Part shown: positions 45,734 through 53,584 of the stretch, piece by piece | Position numbering within the stretch: position 1 is the stretch's first letter | Layout: every line of letters starts with the position of its first letter | Origin: Zemynaea arenosa | GTDB lineage: Bacteria; Pseudomonadota; Gammaproteobacteria; Burkholderiales; Burkholderiaceae_D | Assembly: GCF_004614185.1 (NCBI RefSeq) | Contig: NZ_SPVF01000006.1 | Span: 1 to 64,000 of the forward strand | DNA: 64,000 nt | Reading direction: 5' to 3' | The notes under the pieces: generated by a model | The model's input: only the letters and a program-made list of their open reading frames with translations | Database searches by the model: none | Told to the model about the DNA's origin: nothing | Program-made: the position numbers and the translations under genes

Positions 45734-45749
45734 TGTGACCGCCGTCACA
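45734..45749. promoter_or_regulatory. Crp-type operator between fecR-domain and cyclase genes
   Basis: TGTGA-CCGCCG-TCACA matches the CRP core exactly. It is 49 bases before the fecR-domain start and 160 before the cyclase start, so it could act on both. A TATACT at 45851-45856 is a possible -10 box for the cyclase. Confidence 0.75.
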
Positions 45750-45908
45750 TTGTACAGTGCGCCCGTGTGGAACTTTTCAGCAATTTCGTCACCACATGTA
45801 ACGGACTCGTCCAGACTGGTCCGACGGTGGTTCTGCCCGGCACAAACCGGTATACTGCGCCATTTCCACCGTATCGAGAGGCTTAGTGGACCGCCGTCCA
45901 CGCACCCG

Positions 45909-47735
45909 ATGAAGCTGCCGGCTACCTTCCGCGACCTGCGCGGCCCCGTCGTCCTGGCGCGGCTGGCCATCTGCAGCGCGGCCGTGCTGCTGGCGGCCTG
46001 GGCCGAACTGGGCGGCCTCGCCCGTCCCGCCGACGAGTGGCTGCGCGACGCCTTCATCCGCCTGCACGCCTCCCCCGCTCCCGAAACCCGCATCTTGATG
46101 GTCGATATCGACGAAGCCACCCTGGGCCGGCACCCCTGGCCCTGGCCGCGTGCGCGCATGGCGGACCTGATCGAGAACACGCTCCAGGCCGGCGCGCGCG
46201 GGGTGGCGCTCGACATCACCTTCAAGGAACCGGCCGACCCCGAGGGCGACGCCCGCCTGGCCGCGCTGGCCGGACACGCCCCGCTGGTGCTGGCCCAGCT
46301 GCTGGACTTTGCGCCCGGGCCCGATCCATTGCGCGGCGGCGTGCTGGTGGGCGGCGAGCCGGCGCCCGCGGGCAACGGCAAGCCGGCCTCCGGCTTCCTG
46401 GCCAACCACGCCGGGCTGGCCCACGCCCAGTACGCGGGCAACATTACCATCGAGCCGGACCGCGACGGCATCCTGCGCCGCGTGCCCATGTACAGCTGGT
46501 TCCAGGGCCGCCGCTACCCGACCTTGACCCTGGCCCTGCTCGGCTGCTGCGCCGGGCCGGTGCCCGAGGTCCCCAACGTGATGCGGGTGCCGCTGGCGCG
46601 CACGCCCGAAGCCTACGCCAACGTCTCGGCCGGCGATGTCCTGGACGGCCGCCTGAGCCAGGCCCAGGCCGCTGGCAAGCTGGTCCTGATCGGCTCCAGC
46701 GCCCTGTCCATCGGCGACAAGGTCGCCAGCCCGCTGGGCTCCTACACCCCGGGCCTGCTGATTCACGCCGAACTGCTGTCCGGCCTGCTGGACCTGCAGG
46801 CCGGGACCGCCCCCACGCCCTGGCCCGGCCGCACGCTGGGGATGCTGTTCGGCCTCGGCCTGGCCGGCCTCGCCTTCCTGAGCCTGCCGCGTTTCTCGGC
46901 CGTCACCAATGTCTTGCTGCTGGCCGGCGCCGCCGCCCTGTGGCTCGGCGTGGCCTATGCGGCCGCGCCGCACGACCCGACGTTCTCGACCGCCGGCCCG
47001 CTGCTGGCCGCCCTGTTCCTGCTGGGCGTGGCCGTGCCCTTCCACTGGCAGCTGGCCCAGCGCAAGTCGCGCCAGCTGCTGGGCACGCTGCGCCAGTACG
47101 TGGCCACCTCGGTGGTCGACGAGCTGCTGCGCCGCGACCTGAAGGATCCGCTGGCCCCGCGCCAGCTGGAAGTCACCACCCTGATCGCCGACCTCGAGGG
47201 CTACACGACCCACGTCGAAGCCCTCCCCGTGGAAGAGGCCGCGCGCCTGACCACCGGCTTCCTCGACTGCCTGACCCGCCCGGTACTGGACAAGCACGGC
47301 ACCCTGGACAAGTACACCGGCGACGGCCTGGTTGCCTTCTGGGGCGCCCCGCTGCCGCAGGACGAGCACGCCGACCTGGCCCTGGACGCCGCCCTCGCCA
47401 TCCTGGAGGAGGTCCAACGCTTCTCCGCCGCCCGCGAGCGCGACGGCAAATCGCGCCTGCGCGTGCGCATCGGCATCGAAAGCGGCACCGCCATGGCAGG
47501 CGACTACGGCAGCAGCCTGCGCAGCATCTACACTGCCGTCGGCGACAGCGTGAACACCGCCGCCCGCCTGGAGCAAGCCGCGCGCGACTACCCGTACGAC
47601 GTCATCATCGGCCAGGGCACCGTGGCGCGCGCCAGGCGCCACCGCTTCCTGACGCTGGGCGAGCGCATGCTGCGCGGCAAAGAAAAACCGGTCACGGTCT
47701 ACACCTTCGACCTCCCGGCGCGGGAGGCGGCCTGA
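45909..47735 (+). CDS. CHASE2-domain adenylate/guanylate cyclase
   Basis: 608 residues from the Met of MKLPATFRDLRG. An N-terminal transmembrane helix (about 15-35) is followed by an extracytoplasmic CHASE2 sensor domain (about 40-330; RILMVDIDEATLGRHPWPWP, GARGVALDITFKEP and IGSSALSIGDKV). Three transmembrane helices (about 340-405) come next, then a class III cyclase domain (about 435-600). The cyclase keeps metal-binding Asp in TLIADLEGYTTHVEA, the substrate and metal segment LDKYTGDGLVAFWGAP, and GDSVNTAARLEQAA. It should make cAMP (the Lys of LDKYTGDG favours ATP) in response to a periplasmic signal. Its stop overlaps the next gene (TGATG). Confidence 0.93.
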   Translation: MKLPATFRDLRGPVVLARLAICSAAVLLAAWAELGGLARPADEWLRDAFIRLHASPAPETRILMVDIDEATLGRHPWPWPRARMADLIENTLQAGARGVALDITFKEPADPEGDARLAALAGHAPLVLAQLLDFAPGPDPLRGGVLVGGEPAPAGNGKPASGFLANHAGLAHAQYAGNITIEPDRDGILRRVPMYSWFQGRRYPTLTLALLGCCAGPVPEVPNVMRVPLARTPEAYANVSAGDVLDGRLSQAQAAGKLVLIGSSALSIGDKVASPLGSYTPGLLIHAELLSGLLDLQAGTAPTPWPGRTLGMLFGLGLAGLAFLSLPRFSAVTNVLLLAGAAALWLGVAYAAAPHDPTFSTAGPLLAALFLLGVAVPFHWQLAQRKSRQLLGTLRQYVATSVVDELLRRDLKDPLAPRQLEVTTLIADLEGYTTHVEALPVEEAARLTTGFLDCLTRPVLDKHGTLDKYTGDGLVAFWGAPLPQDEHADLALDAALAILEEVQRFSAARERDGKSRLRVRIGIESGTAMAGDYGSSLRSIYTAVGDSVNTAARLEQAARDYPYDVIIGQGTVARARRHRFLTLGERMLRGKEKPVTVYTFDLPAREAA

Positions 47736-48976
47736 TGATCTGGATGCACCGGCTGCGTGCCGGATTCGCCGCCCTGCTGCTGGCCTGCGCCCTGCCCGCG
47801 CTGGCCAACGAGACGGCGCCGCCGGAAAAGGAACAGGAGCTGTACCTGAAGGCCGTCCAGCTGATGGGCGAAGGCAAGCTGGAAGAGGCCCGCGCGGCGC
47901 TGGAGCACCTGATCGAGCTGGAACCCCAGCACGCGGGCGCCTGGCTGGACCTGGCCATCAGCCAATGCTCGCTGGGACACGCGGTGGAAGCCGAGCGCCT
48001 GTTCCGCGAGATCGAAGTGCGCTTCGCCCCCTCGGTCGGCATCCTGGAAGTCATCAATACCAACCGCCAGACCGGCTGCCGCGGGTGGCAGCCGCGCAGC
48101 TTCTGGGGCGCGGTGCTCACGCGTGGCTTCGATGACAACGTCAACCAGGGCGCCAGCAACCCGGTGTTCGTGATCGGCAGCGGGTCCAATCAGGTCGAGC
48201 AGACCCTCTCGCCAGACTATCTGCCGCAAAGCGACGGCTATGCCCAGCTGGCACTCGACTTTACGCGCGAGCTGAGCCAGAAGGGCACGCTGGCCTTTGC
48301 CCAGGTGCGGGCCCGCCGCTACGACTCGCTGCGCGCACAGGACACCGCCGCCGTGCTGGCGGGCGTGCTGCGTCCGTTCACCATCGGCAACTGGGGCGCG
48401 CGGGCCAGCGGCAGCGTCAGCGCCGTCACGCTGGGTGGCAAGATGTACCAGAGCCAGGCGCTGGTGCAGGGTCAGCTGGCGCCGCCGTTCAAGCTGCCGG
48501 GCCAGTTCGACTTTGCGCTGTCGGGTGCGCTGGGCCACGTGCAGTACGTCAGCCGGCATGCCTTCGACGCCGACAATGGCGAGGCGGGCGTCATGCTGCA
48601 GCGGCGTGGCGAGGGCCAGCAGCTGCAGCTGGGCCTGGGGCGGATGGCGGACCGTGGTGCCACCGCGCGTCTCGGCGGCAACCGGCATGGCTGGTACGGC
48701 TCGGCCCTGTACCAGTGGCGTATCAATGAACATTTCAGTAGCGAACTGGGCTGGAGCAGGCAGGACTGGCATGGCCAGACCGTCTATTCCGAAGGACTGA
48801 TCGATGTGGTGCGGCACCAAAGCACGCGCCAGTGGCGCCTGGGCGGCAGCTGGCAGATCAACAAGCACAACAGCCTGCAGTTTGAGTGGCGGGACATCCA
48901 CAACCGCGAGAACATCTCGCTGTTTCAATATAATGGCCATGCTGTTCAGCTGAATTGGCGCTGGGACGGACCGTGA
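47735..48976 (+). CDS. TPR-containing outer-membrane beta-barrel protein (Slam/DUF560-like)
   Basis: 413 residues. The signal peptide is RLRAGFAALLLACALPALA. Two or three TPR-like units follow at about 28-110 (LYLKAVQLMGEGKLEEARAA, then LEHLIELEPQHAGAWLDLA). The rest, from about 120, has alternating beta-strand character and ends in an aromatic strand (VQLNWRWDGP) typical of outer-membrane barrels. GFDDNVNQGAS at the barrel start resembles the opening of Slam/DUF560 barrels. It is translationally coupled to the cyclase. Its role could be surface export or assembly, or a sensor partner of the cyclase. Confidence 0.75.
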   Translation: MIWMHRLRAGFAALLLACALPALANETAPPEKEQELYLKAVQLMGEGKLEEARAALEHLIELEPQHAGAWLDLAISQCSLGHAVEAERLFREIEVRFAPSVGILEVINTNRQTGCRGWQPRSFWGAVLTRGFDDNVNQGASNPVFVIGSGSNQVEQTLSPDYLPQSDGYAQLALDFTRELSQKGTLAFAQVRARRYDSLRAQDTAAVLAGVLRPFTIGNWGARASGSVSAVTLGGKMYQSQALVQGQLAPPFKLPGQFDFALSGALGHVQYVSRHAFDADNGEAGVMLQRRGEGQQLQLGLGRMADRGATARLGGNRHGWYGSALYQWRINEHFSSELGWSRQDWHGQTVYSEGLIDVVRHQSTRQWRLGGSWQINKHNSLQFEWRDIHNRENISLFQYNGHAVQLNWRWDGP

Positions 48977-49037
48977 GGCGTCAAAATTTAAAACATGGTC
49001 ACGCCGTCCAGCGGTCGGTGCGCCGGGACGGGCCCTG

Positions 49038-49364
49038 ATGCGCTGGGAAGTGATCCTGCTGCTGGCCAGCGCCCTCGGCATCGCCATCGGCTGCCTGACG
49101 CCGGTCGGCAAGCTGCCGATCCTGCCGCATGACAAGCTGCTGCACTTCGGCTGCTTCGGATTTGCCGCCTGGCTGGCCGGACGCCTGGTGGACGGCCTCT
49201 GGCCCACCGTGGCCGTACTGGCCGCCGTGCTGGCCGCCAGCTGGGGTATCGAGCTCTTGCAGAAACTGGTGCCCGGACGCACCTTCTGCTGGCGGGACAT
49301 GGCCGCCAACGCAGCTGGCATCGCCGCTGCGGGTGTGGCCCTCGCCGCTCCGCACATTGGATAA
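49038..49364 (+). CDS. VanZ-like family membrane protein
   Basis: 108 residues with three or four transmembrane helices. PHDKLLHFGCFGFAAWLAGR and SWGIELLQKLVPGRTFCWRD, then MAANAAGIAAG-like, are the VanZ-like core. The function of such short members is unknown. It lies between the barrel gene and the Crp-type regulator with short gaps and is probably co-transcribed. Confidence 0.88.
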   Translation: MRWEVILLLASALGIAIGCLTPVGKLPILPHDKLLHFGCFGFAAWLAGRLVDGLWPTVAVLAAVLAASWGIELLQKLVPGRTFCWRDMAANAAGIAAAGVALAAPHIG

Positions 49365-49373
49365 TCGAAACAC

Positions 49374-50120
49374 ATGACGGACGAGAACCGACAACCCGAG
49401 GCCCTGCCCGCCGACTCCGGCACGGCCGCGCCGACCCCGCAACAGGTCGAGGTCCAGGTCCACCTGCGCAAGATCCCCCTGCTCGCCAACCTGAGCGAGG
49501 AGGAGATGAAGCTGGTGAAGGGCGAACTGCGCTTCCGCGAGTACGCGCGGCGCGACATCGTCCTGCAAAAAGGGGGCACCGGCGACGCCCTGCTGTTCTG
49601 CATCACCGGCAGCCTGCAGGTCATCGACATCACCGAAGACGGCCGCGCCATCGGCCTGCGCATCCTGCAGCCGGGCGACTTCTTCGGCGAAATCGCCGTC
49701 ATCACCGGCTCGATCCGCTCGGCCTCGGTGGTCGCGCTCACGCCCTGCCTGGTGGCCCTGCTGCCGCGCGCCACCGCCCTGCACCTGTTTTCGCACTCGC
49801 CGTCGGTGGCTAATCAGATGCTCAAGTTCCTGGCCGAGAAGGTGCAGCGCGACTCCCAATTCCGCGCCCTGCTCAGCATCCATAACACCGCCAAGCGCAT
49901 CGTCAGCTACATCGACCTGATGAAGAAGGAAAAGGAAGGCGAAGGCGCGGTGGTGGAGAACCTGCCGACCCACCAGGACATTGCCAACATGATCAACACC
50001 AGCCGCGAAACGGTCACCCGCACGCTGCTGATGCTGGCCCAGCAAGGGATCATCAAGAAGGGCACCCATCAGCTCATCATCATCAAGCCCGATGAGCTGA
50101 AGAAACTGGCGCAGAGTTGA
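49374..50120 (+). CDS. Crp/Fnr-family transcriptional regulator, CRP-like
   Basis: 248 residues. The cyclic-nucleotide domain (about 35-150) keeps the phosphate-binding cassette: GDFFGEIAVITGSIRSASV, with Glu106 and Arg115-Ser116 at the positions of CRP Glu72 and Arg82-Ser83, so cAMP or cGMP binding is likely. There are no Fnr-type cluster Cys. A long C-helix follows. The winged helix has the recognition helix TSRETVTRTL (Arg211, Glu212 and Arg216), matching the CRP residues that read TGTGA. Three perfect TGTGA-N6-TCACA sites lie 3.6-8.3 kb away and a cyclase lies 1.6 kb upstream on the same strand. An N-terminal extension of about 25 residues is not found in CRP. Confidence 0.92.
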   Translation: MTDENRQPEALPADSGTAAPTPQQVEVQVHLRKIPLLANLSEEEMKLVKGELRFREYARRDIVLQKGGTGDALLFCITGSLQVIDITEDGRAIGLRILQPGDFFGEIAVITGSIRSASVVALTPCLVALLPRATALHLFSHSPSVANQMLKFLAEKVQRDSQFRALLSIHNTAKRIVSYIDLMKKEKEGEGAVVENLPTHQDIANMINTSRETVTRTLLMLAQQGIIKKGTHQLIIIKPDELKKLAQS

Positions 50121-50143
50121 CCGGGCGGCAACAGTGCGCGTGC

Positions 50144-50149
50144 TATAAT
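50144..50149 (+). promoter_or_regulatory. candidate -10 box of the O-antigen export operon
   Basis: TATAAT, 75 bases before the permease start. A TTGACC lies 21 bp upstream, which is too far for a good -35, so the promoter may need an activator. Confidence 0.4.
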
Positions 50150-50223
50150 CCGGACCGCTTTTTTTCGCCGGCGCACCGCGCCCCTGCCATGATCCGATTC
50201 GCGCCCTGCCCCCGCGCCCGACA

Positions 50224-51024
50224 ATGAGAATGCCGCTCATGCTGGCTGCCATCTGGCAGTACCGCGGCTTCATCTCCGGCAGCGTGCAGCGCGAATTCCA
50301 GACCCGCTACCGCAACTCGCTGCTCGGTGCCCTGTGGACCGTGCTCAATCCCCTCGCCATGATCCTGGTGTACACGCTGGTGTTCTCCAGCGTGATGGGC
50401 AACCGACTGGCCGGGCACGCGAGCGGCTTCGCCTACAGCATCTACCTGTGCGCGGGCATCTTCACCTGGGCGCTGTTCGCCGAGATCACCACGCGCTCCA
50501 CCAACGTCTTCATCGAACACGCGAACCTGATCAAGAAGCTCAGTTTTCCCCGCATTTGCCTGCCCGTGGTGGTGGTGCTCAATGCGCTGGTCAACTTCGG
50601 GATCATCTTCGGCCTGTTCATCGCCTTCCTCGCCGTCAGCGGCAACCTGCCTGGCTGGCCGCTGGCCGCGCTGGTGCCGCTGCTGCTGGTGGAAGTGCTG
50701 TTTGCCATCGGCCTGGGCATGGTGCTCGGGGTGCTCAACGTGTTCTTTCGCGACGTGGGACAGGCCTTCACTATCGTGCTGCAGTTCTGGTTCTGGTTCA
50801 CGCCCGTGGTCTACGTAGCCACCGCGCTGCCGGTGGAAGTGCGCGGCCTGCTGTCCTGGAACCCGCTGTACGGCGTGATCGCCGGCTTCCAGCGCGTGCT
50901 GGTGGATGGCGCCTGGCCTGAGTGGTCCGGCCTCCTGCCAGCGGCGATTCTCGGCGTGCTGCTGTGCGCCCTCGGCATGCGCCTGTTCCGTGGGCGCGTC
51001 GGCGAAATGGTGGACGAACTCTGA
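50224..51024 (+). CDS. wzm: O-antigen/polysaccharide ABC transporter permease (Wzm-like)
   Basis: 266 residues with six transmembrane helices. The ABC2-type pattern QREFQTRYRNSLLGALWTVL, then NPLAMILVYTLVFSSVMG, is that of Wzm/KpsM-like polysaccharide exporters. It carries undecaprenyl-linked O-polysaccharide across the inner membrane with Wzt. Nearby in-frame ATGs at 50230 and 50239 are alternative starts. Its stop overlaps the wzt ATG (ATGA). Confidence 0.92.
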   Translation: MRMPLMLAAIWQYRGFISGSVQREFQTRYRNSLLGALWTVLNPLAMILVYTLVFSSVMGNRLAGHASGFAYSIYLCAGIFTWALFAEITTRSTNVFIEHANLIKKLSFPRICLPVVVVLNALVNFGIIFGLFIAFLAVSGNLPGWPLAALVPLLLVEVLFAIGLGMVLGVLNVFFRDVGQAFTIVLQFWFWFTPVVYVATALPVEVRGLLSWNPLYGVIAGFQRVLVDGAWPEWSGLLPAAILGVLLCALGMRLFRGRVGEMVDEL

Positions 51025-52241
51025 TGGGCAGCGTGCGCGTACAGGGCCTGGGCAAGGCCTACAAACAGTACCCCACGCGCTGGGCGCGGCTGGCCGAATG
51101 GCTGGTGCCCGGCAAGGTGCCGCGCCATTCGCTCAAATGGATCGTGCGCGATATCGACCTCTCGCTGGCGCCCGGCGAAGCGGTCGGCATCATCGGCGTC
51201 AACGGCGCGGGCAAGAGCACTTTGCTCAAACTGATCACCGGGACCACCCAGCCAACCGAAGGCCACGTGGAGGTGCACGGCCGCCTGGCCGCGCTGCTGG
51301 AACTGGGCATGGGCTTCCACCCCGACTTCACCGGGCGCCAGAACGTCTTCATGGCGGGCCAGCTGATTGGCATGTCGGTGGAGGAGCTGCGCGCGGCGAT
51401 GCCGGACATCGAAGCCTTTGCCGAAATCGGCGACTACATCGACCAGCCGGTGCGCGTGTACTCGTCCGGTATGCAGGTGCGGCTCGCGTTCGCGGTGGCG
51501 ACCGCGCGCCGGCCGGACGTGCTGATCGTGGACGAAGCTCTGTCCGTGGGCGACGCCTACTTCCAGCACAAGAGCTTCGAGCGTGTGCGCCAGTTCCGCA
51601 GCCAGGGCACCACCCTCATGATCGTGAGCCACGACCGCGCGGCGATGATGGCGATCTGCGACCGCGTGGTCCTGCTGAACAACGGCCGCGTCGAGGTCCA
51701 GGGCCCACCCGAGCAGGTGATGGACTACTACAACGCGCTGATCGCGGAGCGCGAAGGCAGCAGCATCGTGCAGAGCGAGGCCAATGGGCGCATCCAGACC
51801 AGCTCCGGCACCGGCGAAGCGACGGTCAGCAAGGTGTGGCTGGAAAATGCGCAAGGCGAGCCGGTGGAAGCCGTCAATGTGGGCGAGCCGGTGACGCTGT
51901 GCGTGCGCGCGCAGGTGCTCAAGCCGGTGGCACGGCTGGTGCTGGGCTACATGATCAAGGACCGCCTCGGCCAGCCCATGTACGGCACCAACACCCACCA
52001 CATGGACCAGGTGCTGAGCGACGTGCCGGCGGGCGAGGAGATCGAATTCCGCTTCGCCTTCCCGCTCAACCTGGGTCCCGGCAGCTATTCCGTGACCACG
52101 GCGCTGACCAGCACCGAGACCCACCTGACCGACAATTATGAATGGCGCGACCTGGCCCACGTGTTCGTGGTGGTGAACCTGAACCGGCGCCAGTTCGTGG
52201 GCTCCAGCTGGATCGAGCCGACCGTGGAGATCATCCGATGA
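51024..52241 (+). CDS. wzt: O-antigen ABC transporter ATP-binding protein with C-terminal carbohydrate-binding domain (Wzt-like)
   Basis: 405 residues. The ATPase fills about 1-250: Walker A IIGVNGAGKSTLLKLI, the exporter-specific LLELGMGFHPDFTGRQNVFM, Walker B VLIVDEALSVGDAYFQ. A beta-sandwich domain of about 140 residues (from about 265) ends the protein, as in Wzt proteins that recognise a modified end of the O-chain before export. The capping enzyme is plausibly the methyltransferase encoded next, whose ATG overlaps this stop. Confidence 0.93.
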   Translation: MGSVRVQGLGKAYKQYPTRWARLAEWLVPGKVPRHSLKWIVRDIDLSLAPGEAVGIIGVNGAGKSTLLKLITGTTQPTEGHVEVHGRLAALLELGMGFHPDFTGRQNVFMAGQLIGMSVEELRAAMPDIEAFAEIGDYIDQPVRVYSSGMQVRLAFAVATARRPDVLIVDEALSVGDAYFQHKSFERVRQFRSQGTTLMIVSHDRAAMMAICDRVVLLNNGRVEVQGPPEQVMDYYNALIAEREGSSIVQSEANGRIQTSSGTGEATVSKVWLENAQGEPVEAVNVGEPVTLCVRAQVLKPVARLVLGYMIKDRLGQPMYGTNTHHMDQVLSDVPAGEEIEFRFAFPLNLGPGSYSVTTALTSTETHLTDNYEWRDLAHVFVVVNLNRRQFVGSSWIEPTVEIIR

Positions 52242-53584
52242 GCGACAATTTCTACCGCGCGTTCGAGGACCGCTACCGCGGCTCGCGCGAGGTGATCATG
52301 GAGCGGCTGCGCGCCTATCTCCCCTTCCTGGAGCCGCTGGTGGCCGCGTACCCGCAAGGGCGTGCGCTGGACCTCGGGTGCGGGCGCGGCGAGTGGCTGG
52401 AGCTGACCTCCTCGCTCGGCTTCGATGCACACGGCGTGGATCTGGACGATGGCATGCTGGCCGCGTGCAGCGCGCGCGGGCTGCAGGCGGAGCGCGGGGA
52501 TGCGCTGTCCGCCTTGCGGGCGGCGGCGGATGGGTCGCTGGCCCTGGTCTCGGCCTTTCACCTGGTCGAGCATATCCCGTTTGACGATGTGCGCACGCTC
52601 ATTGCGGAGGCGCGCCGTGCGCTGGTGCCGGGCGGGCTGCTGGTGCTGGAGACGCCGAATCCGGAGAACCTGGTGGTGGGCGCCAGCACCTTCTACAGCG
52701 ACCCGTCGCACCTGCGGCCGGTGCCGTTGGAACTGCTGTCGTTTGCGGTGGAGTACGAGGGCTTCCCACGCCGCAGCTTGATGCGCTTGCAGGAAGATCC
52801 GGCCTTGCGCGGGCGGGCGGATGTCACCGTGGCCGATGTGCTGCGCGGGGCGAGCCCGGACTACAGCGTGGTGGGGCAGAAGGATGGTCCTGCGGAGCTG
52901 CTGGCTGGATTTGACGAGGCTTTCGGGCGCCACTACGGCATTGCGATGCACGACCTGGCCTCGCGGCAGGAGGCCACGCAGGCGCGCCACCTGGAGCAGA
53001 CGCATGCGCGCATCGCGCAAGTGGACGCGCGCTTCCCGTCCGTGCTGGACGAGCTGGAACACCAGCGCCAGCACATCGCCGAGCTACGGCAGGCAAACCA
53101 TGAACTGGACAAGGCGATTCACTGGCTCGATGGCCGCTTGGCGGCCTCCGACGCGCGCGCCGATGCGATGGCGCAGCGGGTGATCGATCTGCTGGAGAGC
53201 ACATCGTGGAAAGTGACAGAGCCATTGCGCGCGGCGGCGGATCGCTGGTACCGCTTGCGTGCTGCCGTACGTGAGGGCCGCGTGGGTGCCGCCGTGAAGC
53301 GCCGCGTGCTGCGCGTGGTCGTCGCAGGCGGTCGGGTCGTGTTGCGCAATCCGGCCGCCAAGCGCATCGCCCGCCGCGTGCTGCGCGCGTTCCCCTCGGT
53401 CGAAGAAAAACTGCGCCGCGCCATGTTCCAGGCGCCCGTCGTCACGATGCCCTCCGCCGCGCCGCCCAGTGACATCTCGCCACGCACGTCGCGCATGATT
53501 GCCGCCCTCCGCGCCGCCCAGCAGGAACAGCAGAGCGCAGGCAGGCCTCCACGCGTCGCCGAGCAGGAGCAACCTAAAGCATGA
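52238..53584 (+). CDS. SAM-dependent methyltransferase with coiled-coil tail (O-chain capping candidate)
   Basis: 448 residues. The methyltransferase domain lies at about 1-170: motif I ALDLGCGRGEWLELTSSLG, then AHGVDLDDGMLAACSARGL and ALVSAFHLVEHIPFDDV. A coiled-coil region of about 90 residues follows from about 245 (HLEQTHARIAQVDARFPSVL, then ELRQANHELDKAIHWLD), then a basic helical end. The arrangement recalls WbdD-like proteins, which cap the O-chain and measure its length by a coiled coil, though no kinase domain is present here. Overlaps on both sides couple it to wzt and the next glycosyltransferase. Confidence 0.85.
   Translation: MSDNFYRAFEDRYRGSREVIMERLRAYLPFLEPLVAAYPQGRALDLGCGRGEWLELTSSLGFDAHGVDLDDGMLAACSARGLQAERGDALSALRAAADGSLALVSAFHLVEHIPFDDVRTLIAEARRALVPGGLLVLETPNPENLVVGASTFYSDPSHLRPVPLELLSFAVEYEGFPRRSLMRLQEDPALRGRADVTVADVLRGASPDYSVVGQKDGPAELLAGFDEAFGRHYGIAMHDLASRQEATQARHLEQTHARIAQVDARFPSVLDELEHQRQHIAELRQANHELDKAIHWLDGRLAASDARADAMAQRVIDLLESTSWKVTEPLRAAADRWYRLRAAVREGRVGAAVKRRVLRVVVAGGRVVLRNPAAKRIARRVLRAFPSVEEKLRRAMFQAPVVTMPSAAPPSDISPRTSRMIAALRAAQQEQQSAGRPPRVAEQEQPKA

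Noticed and set aside
46037-47734. Long upstream extension of the TPR/barrel gene through the cyclase gene
   Set aside because: The extension is Arg/Pro/Gly-rich shadow of the cyclase coding frame; a proper signal peptide begins at the ATG at 47735.
50116-50149. TTGACC and TATAAT as a complete promoter for wzm
   Set aside because: The gap is 21 bp, too long for a standard sigma-70 promoter. Only the -10 box is kept as a candidate.
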